Below are positions 31,463 through 39,462 of a DNA stretch of 39,462 bases, one piece after another. The translations under genes and the position numbers were made by a program. Source of the stretch: Pseudomonadota bacterium (GTDB taxonomy: Bacteria; Pseudomonadota; Alphaproteobacteria; MPNO01; UBA2964); NCBI GenBank assembly GCA_027624735.1, contig JAQBTY010000003.1:1-39462 (forward strand), given 5' to 3'. The number at the start of each line of letters is the position of its first letter. The stretch's first letter is position 1. The notes beneath the pieces were generated by a model that did no database searches, was not told where the DNA came from, and worked only from the letters and a program-made list of their open reading frames with translations.

Positions 31463-33838
31463 GTGTTTCGACATTGGCCAAGACTGGCGATCAACCTCAT
31501 CGCGGTGTCCGTGTTCACGGCCGGATGTGTCGTCACGCCCGACCCGATTGAAAATCAGGGCCACGTCGAGCGATCACGGCAAGATTTGAGCAAACTACGG
31601 TCGATCGAATTCGTTCCGACAAAACCAATAAAGCTGCATGAAGCCATGGCGCGCGCGGTCTCCTTTAATCTCCGACACCGCGTTGCACAGATCGAGCGCG
31701 ACATCGCCAACGCCGAGCTGGAAAAAAATAATTTCGAAATGCTCCCAACGTTTGACCTCAACGCCTCTCGTGACAGAAAAAACGTCAACATTTCAAATAC
31801 CGACGATCGCATATCCAATACAGCGAGCGCGACCTTTGCCTGGAATATACTTGATCTTGGCGTTAGCTATGCACGCGCCAACCAGCAGGCGGATGAAGTG
31901 CTCATCAAGCAGGAACAGGAACGCAAGGCTCTGCAAGATATCATCCGGCAGGTGAATGCTGCCTTTTGGCGAGCCGCGGCCGGCCAGCGGCTTCTGACAA
32001 AGGTCCATTCCATCGCGCGCGATCTTCAAGTTGCCATGGAGGCATCCCGCGAAATGGAGCGCACAAGAGCAACCGACGTTATTTCCGCGGTTTCGTTCCG
32101 GCGCACGATCGTTGAATCGGTCAAACAGGCCCTCGCCATCAGGCGCGAACTGCAGGAAGCAAAGTCGGAGCTTGCCGAACTTCTCAATATCCGACCGGGC
32201 ACGGACTTTGAGCTGGCACAGCCGGCAATGAACGTCAGTTTGCCCCGGCTCCCCATGTCGATTGAGAATCTGGAGGTTTTCGCCCTGGAGAATCGGCCGG
32301 AACTTCGTGTCGAAAAATATAATGAGCGTATCGGCAACTGGCAGGCGCGCGAAGCCTTATACAATTTGCTGCCTGGACTGAAGGTCAGCGCCGGTCAGAA
32401 CTACAACAGCGAATCGGCCAATCTGTCTCCAAACTGGATCAGCACCGGCGTGAATATGGGCATGAATTTGTTCAGTCTCTTTTCCGGATCCAGTGAATAC
32501 GAGATTGCCGAAGGCAAGGCAGAGCTGGCGCGCCGACAGCGGCTTGCCCTGTCACTGGCCGTATTGACCCAGGTGCATATGTCACGGATCAAATTCCAAA
32601 GCGCGGCGCAGCAAATGCGCCTGGCGCACGAGATCGCGGAATCCGACCGGTCGTTGACCCAACTGCTGCGCACCGACGGGCAGTTTCTCAACAACGATTA
32701 TTTCGAAGCGGTTAGCCTGTCGACCCAGCAACTTCAGTCGGAGATGAACGAACAGCGTTCATACGTGGATCTGGTGTCGGCCCATGCGGACCTCATGCAT
32801 GCTGTCGGGCTAGATTTGTTCCTGGACACCGTGCCTTTCAACGACATTCCCGCGCTCAGCGACGCTATCCGGGCGATGATGGCGCAGTGGACCATATCCG
32901 ACGGAACCGCGACGGAGCCAGCCATCGCCCTGCCACTGGACCAGTTGGTCAACAGCATGATTTCGGTGGACAGCCGCGCTGATACTTTGATCTCTACGGC
33001 AACAACAACTCACCCGGCAATACATCTGTCCAGGAAGACAGGTGCGTCGCCTGCTGAAACGCTTTTCACAACGGGCATACGTGAAGAAACCGAACTTGCG
33101 GCATCACTGCCGGAAATCTTTCGGCCGACCAGTCAGACCATATTAAATGATCGCCAGCCTGACGATATGGATGGGGCACCCGAAAGCGGCCAAAATACCG
33201 GCGACATCTCACCGATCGGCGCGGCGCGGCGCAATAGCGCACAGCCAGAAAATGACCTGCCCCCTGAAACTATCGAGAAGCTGAATAAAATTGCCCCATC
33301 GAGCCAGGCTAATCCCTCTGAGACAACGACAGACGTCGTAGACCGGAAAGTTCCTATTCGGCCGCTAAAATTAGGGCCACCCTCTACAAGCGGCGGCCGG
33401 GATGAGACACCGGCAACGAGCCAAACCACCGTCGGGAACACACGGGTCAGCGCAAAAAAACACAACGGCGCACTATCGAAAAAAGACCTAAACCGGGCAA
33501 CCGTCGAACGGATGACCAGAATTAGGCGGTCGAGCCCGGTCAATCCCTCGGAGACAAGGTCACACCCCGTCGACTGGGAATTCTCTACTCAGTCTCTGAA
33601 ATTAGGATCACGTTATACAGTCGGCGGCCGGGATGAGACCGCAGGAACCAGCCAAACGCGCGTCAGGAATTCACCGGCCGGCGCGGCAAAACACATCGGC
33701 ACACAGCCAAAGGAAAACATCATCCCAGAAACCATCGAGCGGCTGAACGGAATCGCGCCATCGAGCCGGGGCAATCCCTCAGAGACAAATCCAAAGCCGA
33801 TCGTCTGGGAATTTTTCGTTCCGGCTTCGAAATTGTGA
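31463..33838 (+). CDS. TolC-like outer-membrane efflux protein with a repeat-bearing C-terminal tail
   Basis: From the GTG at 31463 (GGGAAGAG 12 bases upstream) the 791-residue protein begins with a short basic stretch (FRHWPR), a hydrophobic core and FTAGC, a probable lipoprotein signal. A TTG at 31436 would add nine residues but spoil the signal. Residues about 50-470 hold two outer-membrane-efflux repeats of long helices (for example ARAVSFNLRHRVAQIERDIANAEL and LALSLAVLTQVHMSRIKF), as in TolC. The remaining roughly 320 residues are hydrophilic and include 77-residue repeats. It converges on the HlyD gene and should form the outer-membrane channel of the type I system. A repeat tail of this size is not part of normal TolC. 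Confidence 0.8.
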   Translation: MFRHWPRLAINLIAVSVFTAGCVVTPDPIENQGHVERSRQDLSKLRSIEFVPTKPIKLHEAMARAVSFNLRHRVAQIERDIANAELEKNNFEMLPTFDLNASRDRKNVNISNTDDRISNTASATFAWNILDLGVSYARANQQADEVLIKQEQERKALQDIIRQVNAAFWRAAAGQRLLTKVHSIARDLQVAMEASREMERTRATDVISAVSFRRTIVESVKQALAIRRELQEAKSELAELLNIRPGTDFELAQPAMNVSLPRLPMSIENLEVFALENRPELRVEKYNERIGNWQAREALYNLLPGLKVSAGQNYNSESANLSPNWISTGVNMGMNLFSLFSGSSEYEIAEGKAELARRQRLALSLAVLTQVHMSRIKFQSAAQQMRLAHEIAESDRSLTQLLRTDGQFLNNDYFEAVSLSTQQLQSEMNEQRSYVDLVSAHADLMHAVGLDLFLDTVPFNDIPALSDAIRAMMAQWTISDGTATEPAIALPLDQLVNSMISVDSRADTLISTATTTHPAIHLSRKTGASPAETLFTTGIREETELAASLPEIFRPTSQTILNDRQPDDMDGAPESGQNTGDISPIGAARRNSAQPENDLPPETIEKLNKIAPSSQANPSETTTDVVDRKVPIRPLKLGPPSTSGGRDETPATSQTTVGNTRVSAKKHNGALSKKDLNRATVERMTRIRRSSPVNPSETRSHPVDWEFSTQSLKLGSRYTVGGRDETAGTSQTRVRNSPAGAAKHIGTQPKENIIPETIERLNGIAPSSRGNPSETNPKPIVWEFFVPASKL
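33160..33835 (+). repeat. Diverged 231-bp (77-codon) tandem repeats in the 3' end of the TolC-like gene
   Basis: The motif PETIEKLN at 33263 recurs as ATVERMT at 33497 and PETIERLN at 33725; corresponding codons are exactly 231 bp apart both times (33266, 33497, 33728). The shared landmarks in each unit are NPSET, V(D/I)W(E)F or its remnants, LKLG, GGRDET, TSQT and an AAKH-type end. About three units, the first and last partial, are visible. The exact in-frame period shows duplication under protein-level selection. Confidence 0.8.
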
Positions 33839-33895
33839 ACGCCGTCCCGGATGGGCTGGCAACATTTGGTTCGATAAGGCGCGTCAACCCGCCGC

Positions 33896-35236
33896 CTACC
33901 GTTCGGAAAAGGCCCTGTCTAGAGACTGGAAGATAGGCCGCAGCAGATACCGCAACAGGGTGCGTTCCCCGGTGATGATATCGACCTCGGCCACCATGCC
34001 GGGCAGAACCAAATTTTCACCCGGTTTATCGCCGACATAATTCTTATTCAGCTTGATCTCCGCCCGGTAGTAAATTTCGTCCTGACGGTCCTTGAAGGTC
34101 GTGGCGGAAATCTTGGTGACCTCGCCTTCCAGCTCGCCAAACCGCGCAACGTCAAAGGTGGTCACTTTGACAGCGGCCTTTTGGCCGGGCGATATATGGC
34201 CAATATCGATCGGCGATACCCGGGCTTCGACAACCAGTTCCTGATTGACCGGTACGATTTCCGTGATGAGCCCGCCGGGTGTGACGACGCCGCCTATGGT
34301 GTGGACGGTCAAGCCCTTCACGATACCGCGAACCGGCGCGCGAACATCGACCCGCGCCGCACGGTCCTTCGCCCGGACAATGAGTTCACGTATACCAGCC
34401 ATCTCGGCGGAAATCTTGCCTGATTCGCCGAGAGCATCATTGTGCCGCGATGAATCAAGACGTTGCATCTTGCCACTGGCCTCCTCTATGGCACTTCGGG
34501 CGCGGTCAATTTTACCTTTGATCTCGGCGCTCTCACCGACGGCGCCCTCATAGTATTCAAGGGTCTGCAAATAGACGATCCTCGATACCAGGCCGCGCTT
34601 GACCAGCGATTCATGCATGTTTTTCTGTTTGGCCAGATTGGCGATACGGCTTTTGAGCCGGCTGGCCTGACGCCGCAGCACATCAAGCTCTGATTTGCGC
34701 TGGGCACGCTGAAACAGCAGTACCTCTCGCTCGTTTGCGAGCGCCTGGTTTTGCTGGCGCAAGATCGCCAGTTCCTCGCGGACGCTTAACTGGTGGCGCG
34801 CCTCTATATGATCGAACTTCGGTTTGCGGTTCTCCGCGAAGGCACGCAGCCGTTCGCGGCGTGTCTCCAGCGCCGCGTAGCGGGCTTCCATTTCGTCCAA
34901 CTGAGCGAAGGACGTCGTCGAGTCAAGCCGCGCCAGAACATCGCCTTTTTCCACCAGGTCGCCGTCACGAACCAGGATCTGGGAAACGATGCCCCCTTCG
35001 AGGTGCTGAATCGCCATGACCGAACCGCTCGGAACGACCTCGCCCGATGCCTTTGTGGTTTCGGTCAGGGTGGTTATGGCAGTCCATCCGATAAACACGA
35101 AGATGCTGAGCGTAATCGTCAGCAGCAACAGGCGGACGATCCTTGGCGGACCGACTTCTTCGAGAATGACCGATTGGGACAGGTGCCGCAGCTGACGGGC
35201 GTCGCCAAGGCGGGAGGGTGAAATCGGGCTGCTCAT
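33896..35236 (-). CDS. HlyD-family membrane fusion protein (type I secretion adaptor)
   Basis: The 446-residue protein has a single inner-membrane helix (about residues 33-55), then a biotinyl-lipoyl half-motif (ASGEVVPSG, QHLEGGIVSQI at about 63-84). A long coiled-coil hairpin spans about 100-290, followed by a second lipoyl half-motif (RAPVRGIVKGL at about 299-309). The beta-barrel and the C-terminal tract PGMVAEVDIITGERT-LLRYLLRPI are diagnostic of the PrtE/HlyD family. It bridges the ABC exporter to the TolC-like channel. Its start overlaps the stop of the upstream ABC gene (ATGA). It converges on the TolC-like gene, 57 bp apart. Confidence 0.92.
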   Translation of the reverse strand: MSSPISPSRLGDARQLRHLSQSVILEEVGPPRIVRLLLLTITLSIFVFIGWTAITTLTETTKASGEVVPSGSVMAIQHLEGGIVSQILVRDGDLVEKGDVLARLDSTTSFAQLDEMEARYAALETRRERLRAFAENRKPKFDHIEARHQLSVREELAILRQQNQALANEREVLLFQRAQRKSELDVLRRQASRLKSRIANLAKQKNMHESLVKRGLVSRIVYLQTLEYYEGAVGESAEIKGKIDRARSAIEEASGKMQRLDSSRHNDALGESGKISAEMAGIRELIVRAKDRAARVDVRAPVRGIVKGLTVHTIGGVVTPGGLITEIVPVNQELVVEARVSPIDIGHISPGQKAAVKVTTFDVARFGELEGEVTKISATTFKDRQDEIYYRAEIKLNKNYVGDKPGENLVLPGMVAEVDIITGERTLLRYLLRPIFQSLDRAFSER

Positions 35237-37404
35237 TGCTTCAGCGCACCGTGCAGATCCAGGGCATCCGCCGGTTTTCCATAATACCGAACCCGGCCAT
35301 TTTCGAGAACCATAAGATGATCCGCGACCCGCAAATGACTGGGCCGATGCGATACCACGATGATTGTCGTCGAGCCGCGAAACTTTTCTATCGCCGCCAG
35401 GAAAGCGGCATCACCCCGTTCATCCAGCATCTGTCCTGGTTCGTCGAACAGAAAAATCGTCGGCTTGCGTAAATACGCCCGGGTAAGAGACAGCTTCTGC
35501 TTGAAGCCCTCTGGCAGTTCCGCGACCACCGTCTCGGTCAAGCGTGTTTCATAGCCGTGCTGCAGGCCCAAAATCGCTTCATGAACGGCGGCTGTCTTTG
35601 CCGCCTCGACAATATCCTCGTCACTCGCCCACGGGGTGACCAGGCGAAGGTTCTGCGAGACCGTGCCGTAGATCATCTCACTGGTTTGCGGCACCAGACC
35701 GATATTCTGCCGGATGTCGATCGCGTCCATCTGCCTGACGTCGATCCCGTCGATCAGGACGGCGCCCATTTGCGGGCGGTAGAGCCCTGCCGCGAGATTC
35801 AAAATGGTCGATTTTCCCGCACCGTTGGCGCCGGTTATCGCCAGCACCTCTCCTGGCTCCACGGAAAAGCTGACCCCGGAAAGCGCCGGATCGGCGTCGG
35901 GTGTATGACGGAACGCCACGTTGCTGAACGAAATGCGGCCGCGATAGCTCAATTTCGGCGGAATGTGACCGGGCAGCCGCTCGGGCTTCAGCTTCATCAA
36001 GTGGTTGATCTGACGCAACGTGGCGCGGATCTGCGTCGCCCGGTTCAGCAACGTGAGCAGCGACTGGAATGGCCCCAGCACACGCCAGGATAGGGCCATG
36101 GAGGCGACCAGCGCGCCGATCGTCAGAGTCTTGTCCATGACCATGATCGCGCCGAATCCGACCATCGCTGTTCCAGCGCCGAGCAGGACGCTTTTGCCGA
36201 TTGTCTGCATGGTTTGATTGATCATGGCTACGCGGAAATCGCCAATGGCGGATTCCGCTGAAATATTGCTGAAACGCTTCAGCCATACGGTTTCGGCGCC
36301 GGCGAATTTTATTGCCCGCATCCCAGAAACCGCCTCGATCAGAAACCGTTGCTGCTGTGTCCTGCCTTTCGACACCTGGCCGTAGACCCGCCTGACAAAC
36401 GGTGAGGCCAGCATCGCGCCAGCGACAAGAATCACCGCCGCCAGAATCGGAACCAATACCAGCCAACCGGCCAGCACCGTGATGACCGCGGCAAATAAAA
36501 CGGCAAATGGTATATCGATCAGCGTTTCGCCCAGCGGGCCCGCGAAAAACTCCCGCACCGATTCGAATTCCTGCAGGTGAGAGACTTGCGCGCCCAGCGG
36601 TTCGTTCTCTGTCATTGCAATGGGCATCATCAATACCTGACGAAATCCCGCCGTTCCGATGATGTAGTCGATGCGGCCTGCCGCGTGGGCCATGGTGAGA
36701 GAGCGGAAACGGCGAAAGACCCATTCAAATCCAAGTGCCGAACAAACCCCCAAAAATAGCAGAATAAGCTGATCGACCGAGCCGGAAGGAATGACGACAT
36801 CGTATATGGCCATCATAAAGAGGGGCATTGCCAGGCTCATGAGGTTGACCATCAGCGTGATGACCAGAACCTGAAGAACAAGCTTGCGGAAACGGATGAA
36901 CAGCTCCGCCATCCAGGCCGCGCTATCGGATTGAAGGGGTCTCTGATCGGTGCCCTGTTTCAAGACATAAGCCGTGCCGCCGAGATTTTCCCCGGAAATG
37001 GTTTCCTTGGCGCGGGACGCGCCGTTGAAGACCCGGTAGCCGCCATCGTCGTTCCGCCCGAGCACCACACAGACAGACCCCTTATCGGGCACGAACAAAC
37101 AGGGCAGAAGACCGGGATTGAGGCCATCAAGCCCGATCTTGACGGCGACGGTATTGAAGTTGAGGTTGGCGAGCGTGCTCCTGAAATCCTCAAGATCAAG
37201 TGCATCGATAAAATGCGGCAGGGATTCCGATAGATGGCGCGCCCGGCCTGACCAGCCGAGAGCCTCCAGCAGCGGCACGAGACAGGCGCCGTAATCCGAT
37301 ATATCGTGCTCGACGTTGGCGCCGAACCCGCTCAGAATGCGGAGCCCGGCCGCCATCCCGACGTCAGCACGAGCGTCGCCCGATAGTGTGGCGGCAGCGG
37401 TCAT
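35233..37404 (-). CDS. Type I secretion ABC exporter with C39-like domain
   Basis: The 723-residue protein has an N-terminal C39-like domain (1-145) in which the catalytic Cys position of a DCG motif is Tyr (SDYGACL, Y39). It should therefore dock substrate rather than cleave it, as in HlyB. Six membrane helices span about 170-450. The nucleotide domain has Walker A GANGAGKST (525-533), Q573, Walker B FLFDEP (D654, E655) and H686. The signature is LPEGFKQ (630-636) in place of LSGGQ: the Ser, a Gly and the Gln are all changed. Its start overlaps the upstream ABC gene (ATGA) and its end overlaps the HlyD gene. It most likely pairs with that second ABC. Confidence 0.9.
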   Translation of the reverse strand: MTAAATLSGDARADVGMAAGLRILSGFGANVEHDISDYGACLVPLLEALGWSGRARHLSESLPHFIDALDLEDFRSTLANLNFNTVAVKIGLDGLNPGLLPCLFVPDKGSVCVVLGRNDDGGYRVFNGASRAKETISGENLGGTAYVLKQGTDQRPLQSDSAAWMAELFIRFRKLVLQVLVITLMVNLMSLAMPLFMMAIYDVVIPSGSVDQLILLFLGVCSALGFEWVFRRFRSLTMAHAAGRIDYIIGTAGFRQVLMMPIAMTENEPLGAQVSHLQEFESVREFFAGPLGETLIDIPFAVLFAAVITVLAGWLVLVPILAAVILVAGAMLASPFVRRVYGQVSKGRTQQQRFLIEAVSGMRAIKFAGAETVWLKRFSNISAESAIGDFRVAMINQTMQTIGKSVLLGAGTAMVGFGAIMVMDKTLTIGALVASMALSWRVLGPFQSLLTLLNRATQIRATLRQINHLMKLKPERLPGHIPPKLSYRGRISFSNVAFRHTPDADPALSGVSFSVEPGEVLAITGANGAGKSTILNLAAGLYRPQMGAVLIDGIDVRQMDAIDIRQNIGLVPQTSEMIYGTVSQNLRLVTPWASDEDIVEAAKTAAVHEAILGLQHGYETRLTETVVAELPEGFKQKLSLTRAYLRKPTIFLFDEPGQMLDERGDAAFLAAIEKFRGSTTIIVVSHRPSHLRVADHLMVLENGRVRYYGKPADALDLHGALKQ

Positions 37405-39095
37405 GCAAACTCCCGCTGTATTCGATCGATCGATCCGCGCGCGTCTTCAGGGGCTTTATGCACCCCATGATCGCGGATGACATAGCGCGTGTCCGCGAGT
37501 TCGAGGAACGATGGGCGGTGGCTGACAATCACCAGGGCGGATTTTCCGCGGTAGTATTTGAGCAGTTCCAGCAGGCGGGTGTCGCTGTCCTGATCCAGAA
37601 ACGTATTGGCTTCATCGAACAGGATGAGTTGGGGATTCTCGACCAGAGTAAGCGCGCGGATCAGGGCGATACGCTGGCGTACACCGCCGGGCAGCCCGTC
37701 ATTCGCGGCGTGTTCGACCCGCGTTTCATAGCCGTGCGGCATACGTCCCACCGCCTCGTGCAGCCCCAGCTTCTCCGCCATGATAAGAGCGTCGTCAATA
37801 TGGGAATCGCCGCGGAACATGGTCAAATTGTCCATCAACGAGCCCTGGAACAGAACCGGCTGCTGCGGCAGATAAACCACCTGAGAGCGCAGGCTCACCG
37901 CGTCATGCTCCCAGATATTCTGGCCATCGATAAGCACCTGGCCGGCGGAGGGGACATGCAGTCCCATGATCAGCCCTAGAAGCGTCGATTTTCCCGATCC
38001 GTTGGGGCCGCTCACGGCAATGGTTTCGCCGGCGTTGAAGTGAAGATTGACGTTCTGGAACAGCGCATTTTCCTGCTGCGTATAGGAAAAGGTGACATCT
38101 TTCAGGACGACGTTCCCCGCGATCCGGTGCAGGGCGGGCGCCTCGGGCTTGGATTCAAGCGGTAATTGCATCAGGTCATCGACCTGGTTGCGGGTAACCC
38201 GTGCGTTCTGAAACTGGGTCCAGGTCGCAACGGCCCGCATCATCGGCTGCGCGGAGCGGCTCGCAAGCAGGGTACAGGCGGCCAGCGCCCCGATGGTCAG
38301 GGCGCCGTCGATAACCATCGTGCTGCCGTAGGCCCCGACAGCGATTGCCGTCAGTTGCGAAAAAACCTGACCGGTGTTGCGGCTCCACGTACTGGCGTCC
38401 GCGAACAGATAACTCGCTTCCGCCGAACTCGCCTGCAGCCGTTCATAACGGCGGACCATCATCGCCTCCATGCCCAGCCCCTTGATGGTATGGATGGTTT
38501 TAAGCACTTCGATGATGAAGTTGTACCGGCGATCATCGGTCTCTCTTCTGAGTTTGAGCGCGGCGCTTACCCGTCGTCCGGCGATGGCCGCCGTCATACC
38601 CAACAAAATCAGAACGATGACCGGCACGACGGCCAACGGCCCCGCTATCAACCCGATCAGGAGAAAAAACAGCAGCGCGAAGGGAAGATCGACAATCAGC
38701 AACAGGGACTGGCCGGCAAAATGGCTTTTGACGGAATCAATCGCCCGCAAACGCTGAATGTGAACGCCGGGCGGCGATGCGTCGAAGGCACGCAGATCTG
38801 ATTTGAAAATATGGCCGACCGCGTCGCAGGCCATTCTGTGCTGCACCCGCGCCGCCGTCCAGTTTGAGATGTAGGCGCGCCCGAGACTCAGGATCATATC
38901 CAGGATCAGAATGAAACCCAGCGCGACCACAAAAATAGCCAGTGTCTGGTTTGAATTATTGGGAATAACGCGGTCATAGACCTGCAATATTGTAATCGGC
39001 AAGGCCAGTGACAGAATATTGATGGCGCTCGACGCAGCAATCAACTCCGCGCGGTGGCCACGCAGGATATCGAATTTGGGTGCTGCTTTTGTCAT
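37401..39095 (-). CDS. Type I secretion ABC exporter half-transporter without C39 domain
   Basis: The 564-residue protein has six membrane helices (about 15-300) without a C39-like domain. The nucleotide domain has Walker A GPNGSGKST (363-371), Walker B ILFDEA (D494, E495) and H526; the signature is LPGGVRQ (468-474) rather than LSGGQRQ. It is the first gene of the operon ABC-ABC-HlyD, with ATGA overlaps at both junctions, so all three are translated together. The two ABC proteins are only distant paralogues, suggesting a heterodimeric type I exporter. The ribosome site before the ATG at 39095 is weak. Nothing in the window looks like a classic RTX substrate. Confidence 0.9.
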   Translation of the reverse strand: MTKAAPKFDILRGHRAELIAASSAINILSLALPITILQVYDRVIPNNSNQTLAIFVVALGFILILDMILSLGRAYISNWTAARVQHRMACDAVGHIFKSDLRAFDASPPGVHIQRLRAIDSVKSHFAGQSLLLIVDLPFALLFFLLIGLIAGPLAVVPVIVLILLGMTAAIAGRRVSAALKLRRETDDRRYNFIIEVLKTIHTIKGLGMEAMMVRRYERLQASSAEASYLFADASTWSRNTGQVFSQLTAIAVGAYGSTMVIDGALTIGALAACTLLASRSAQPMMRAVATWTQFQNARVTRNQVDDLMQLPLESKPEAPALHRIAGNVVLKDVTFSYTQQENALFQNVNLHFNAGETIAVSGPNGSGKSTLLGLIMGLHVPSAGQVLIDGQNIWEHDAVSLRSQVVYLPQQPVLFQGSLMDNLTMFRGDSHIDDALIMAEKLGLHEAVGRMPHGYETRVEHAANDGLPGGVRQRIALIRALTLVENPQLILFDEANTFLDQDSDTRLLELLKYYRGKSALVIVSHRPSFLELADTRYVIRDHGVHKAPEDARGSIDRIQREFA

Positions 39096-39205
39096 CGCCT
39101 GATATGGCCTAGATCACTTTCGATGGATACTGCCGGTCGCAACCACATAATCGCTCGTCGCCGCCCCGCTCGACCCCACTGCGATGAGCCCCGAAGTTCT
39201 AACTC

Positions 39206-39218
39206 ACTGAAAATCAGT
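39206..39218. promoter_or_regulatory. Short inverted repeat upstream of the type I operon
   Basis: ACTGA (39206-39210) and TCAGT (39214-39218) are perfect inverted repeats around AAA, 111 bp before the operon start. This may be a hairpin in the leader or a weak operator. No strong sigma70 boxes were found near it. Confidence 0.2.
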
Positions 39219-39250
39219 ACATTTATTACCGACCGTAGAGTGCAGAAGCG

Positions 39251-39272
39251 GGTTAAATATTTGGTTAACCAA
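39251..39272. promoter_or_regulatory. Palindromic operator candidate upstream of the type I secretion operon
   Basis: TTGGTTAACCAA (39261-39272) is a perfect 12-bp palindrome. A further half-site GGTTAA lies at 39251-39256, ten bases before the half-site inside the palindrome. It is about 160 bp upstream of the ABC start in a 367-bp non-coding stretch (39096-39462). The regulator is not identifiable. Nothing else is recognisable in that stretch except ACAAATTTGT at 39392-39401, a perfect 10-bp palindrome. Confidence 0.4.
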
Positions 39273-39462
39273 GTCAGAAAATCGGGGCCTGACATACAGC
39301 GCGGCGATGGCCGGTAGCAGCCCGGCGACCCGGACGCTCCCTACGAAACAGCGCCATCAGTACAAAACGTCGGAACGCGGGGTAATTCACGACAAATTTG
39401 TAATTGCTCACCCTGGGTGTTCCGGAAGGATCTGCGGGTGGTGTTTTTCGCTAACTTGGCAT

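Noticed and set aside
1-39462. CRISPR arrays, tRNA or rRNA genes, insertion sequences, phage genes
   Set aside because: No regularly spaced repeats, no tRNA-like cloverleaf with anticodon features, and no transposase- or integrase-like protein was seen on either strand.

Overview
The window looks like a stretch of an alphaproteobacterial chromosome, probably a heterotrophic marine or soil Rhodospirillales-type organism. This is inferred from gene content: periplasmic Bug-type solute receptors, a Gram-negative type I secretion apparatus with an outer-membrane TolC-like factor, rich TauD, VOC, CoxL-like and LLM families, and high-GC coding DNA. No rRNA, tRNA, CRISPR array, transposase or integrase was recognised, so the taxonomic call rests on gene families alone.

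Layout. (1) Positions 1-11345 hold a catabolic island made of two divergent units. The first has a leftward operon of two VOC (glyoxalase/extradiol-dioxygenase fold) proteins and an alpha/beta hydrolase, facing a rightward Bug receptor. The second has a leftward five-gene operon of four TauD/TfdA-like Fe(II)/2-oxoglutarate dioxygenases plus a 4,5-dihydroxyphthalate-decarboxylase-like protein, facing a second Bug receptor, an ornithine-cyclodeaminase-family protein and a MarR regulator. (2) 11453-14638 carry a GT-C-type membrane protein and an MFS exporter. (3) 14694-25944 is the centrepiece: a complete bacterial coenzyme F420 gene set (fbiC fusion, NADPH:F420 reductase, cofE, cofD, cofC, with stop/start overlaps from the reductase through cofC) and an enolase-superfamily enzyme. 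It is transcribed divergently, from a 127-bp gap, against an operon of two opine-dehydrogenase-family proteins and two LLM-class (putatively F420-dependent) oxidoreductases. (4) 26118-31227 hold an unrecognised exported protein and a leftward trio: class II aldolase, a molybdenum hydroxylase large subunit without its partner subunits, and an M24-fold hydrolase with three of five metal ligands replaced. (5) 31463-39095 encode a type I secretion system: a TolC-like protein with a long repeat-bearing tail, an HlyD adaptor, and two different adjacent ABC exporters. No evident substrate gene is present.

How the genes may work together (inference). FbiC, CofC, CofD and CofE make F420, the reductase charges it with electrons from NADPH, and the two LLM enzymes opposite use it. 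The flanking dioxygenases, VOC proteins, hydrolase, MLE-type enzyme, molybdenum hydroxylase and aldolase look like a degradative pathway for small organic molecules brought in through Bug receptors. A repeated theme is paired paralogues (two Bug, two VOC, two-plus-two TauD, two LLM, two opine dehydrogenases). This suggests two related substrates, or two halves of one substrate, handled in parallel. The substrate cannot be read from the sequence.
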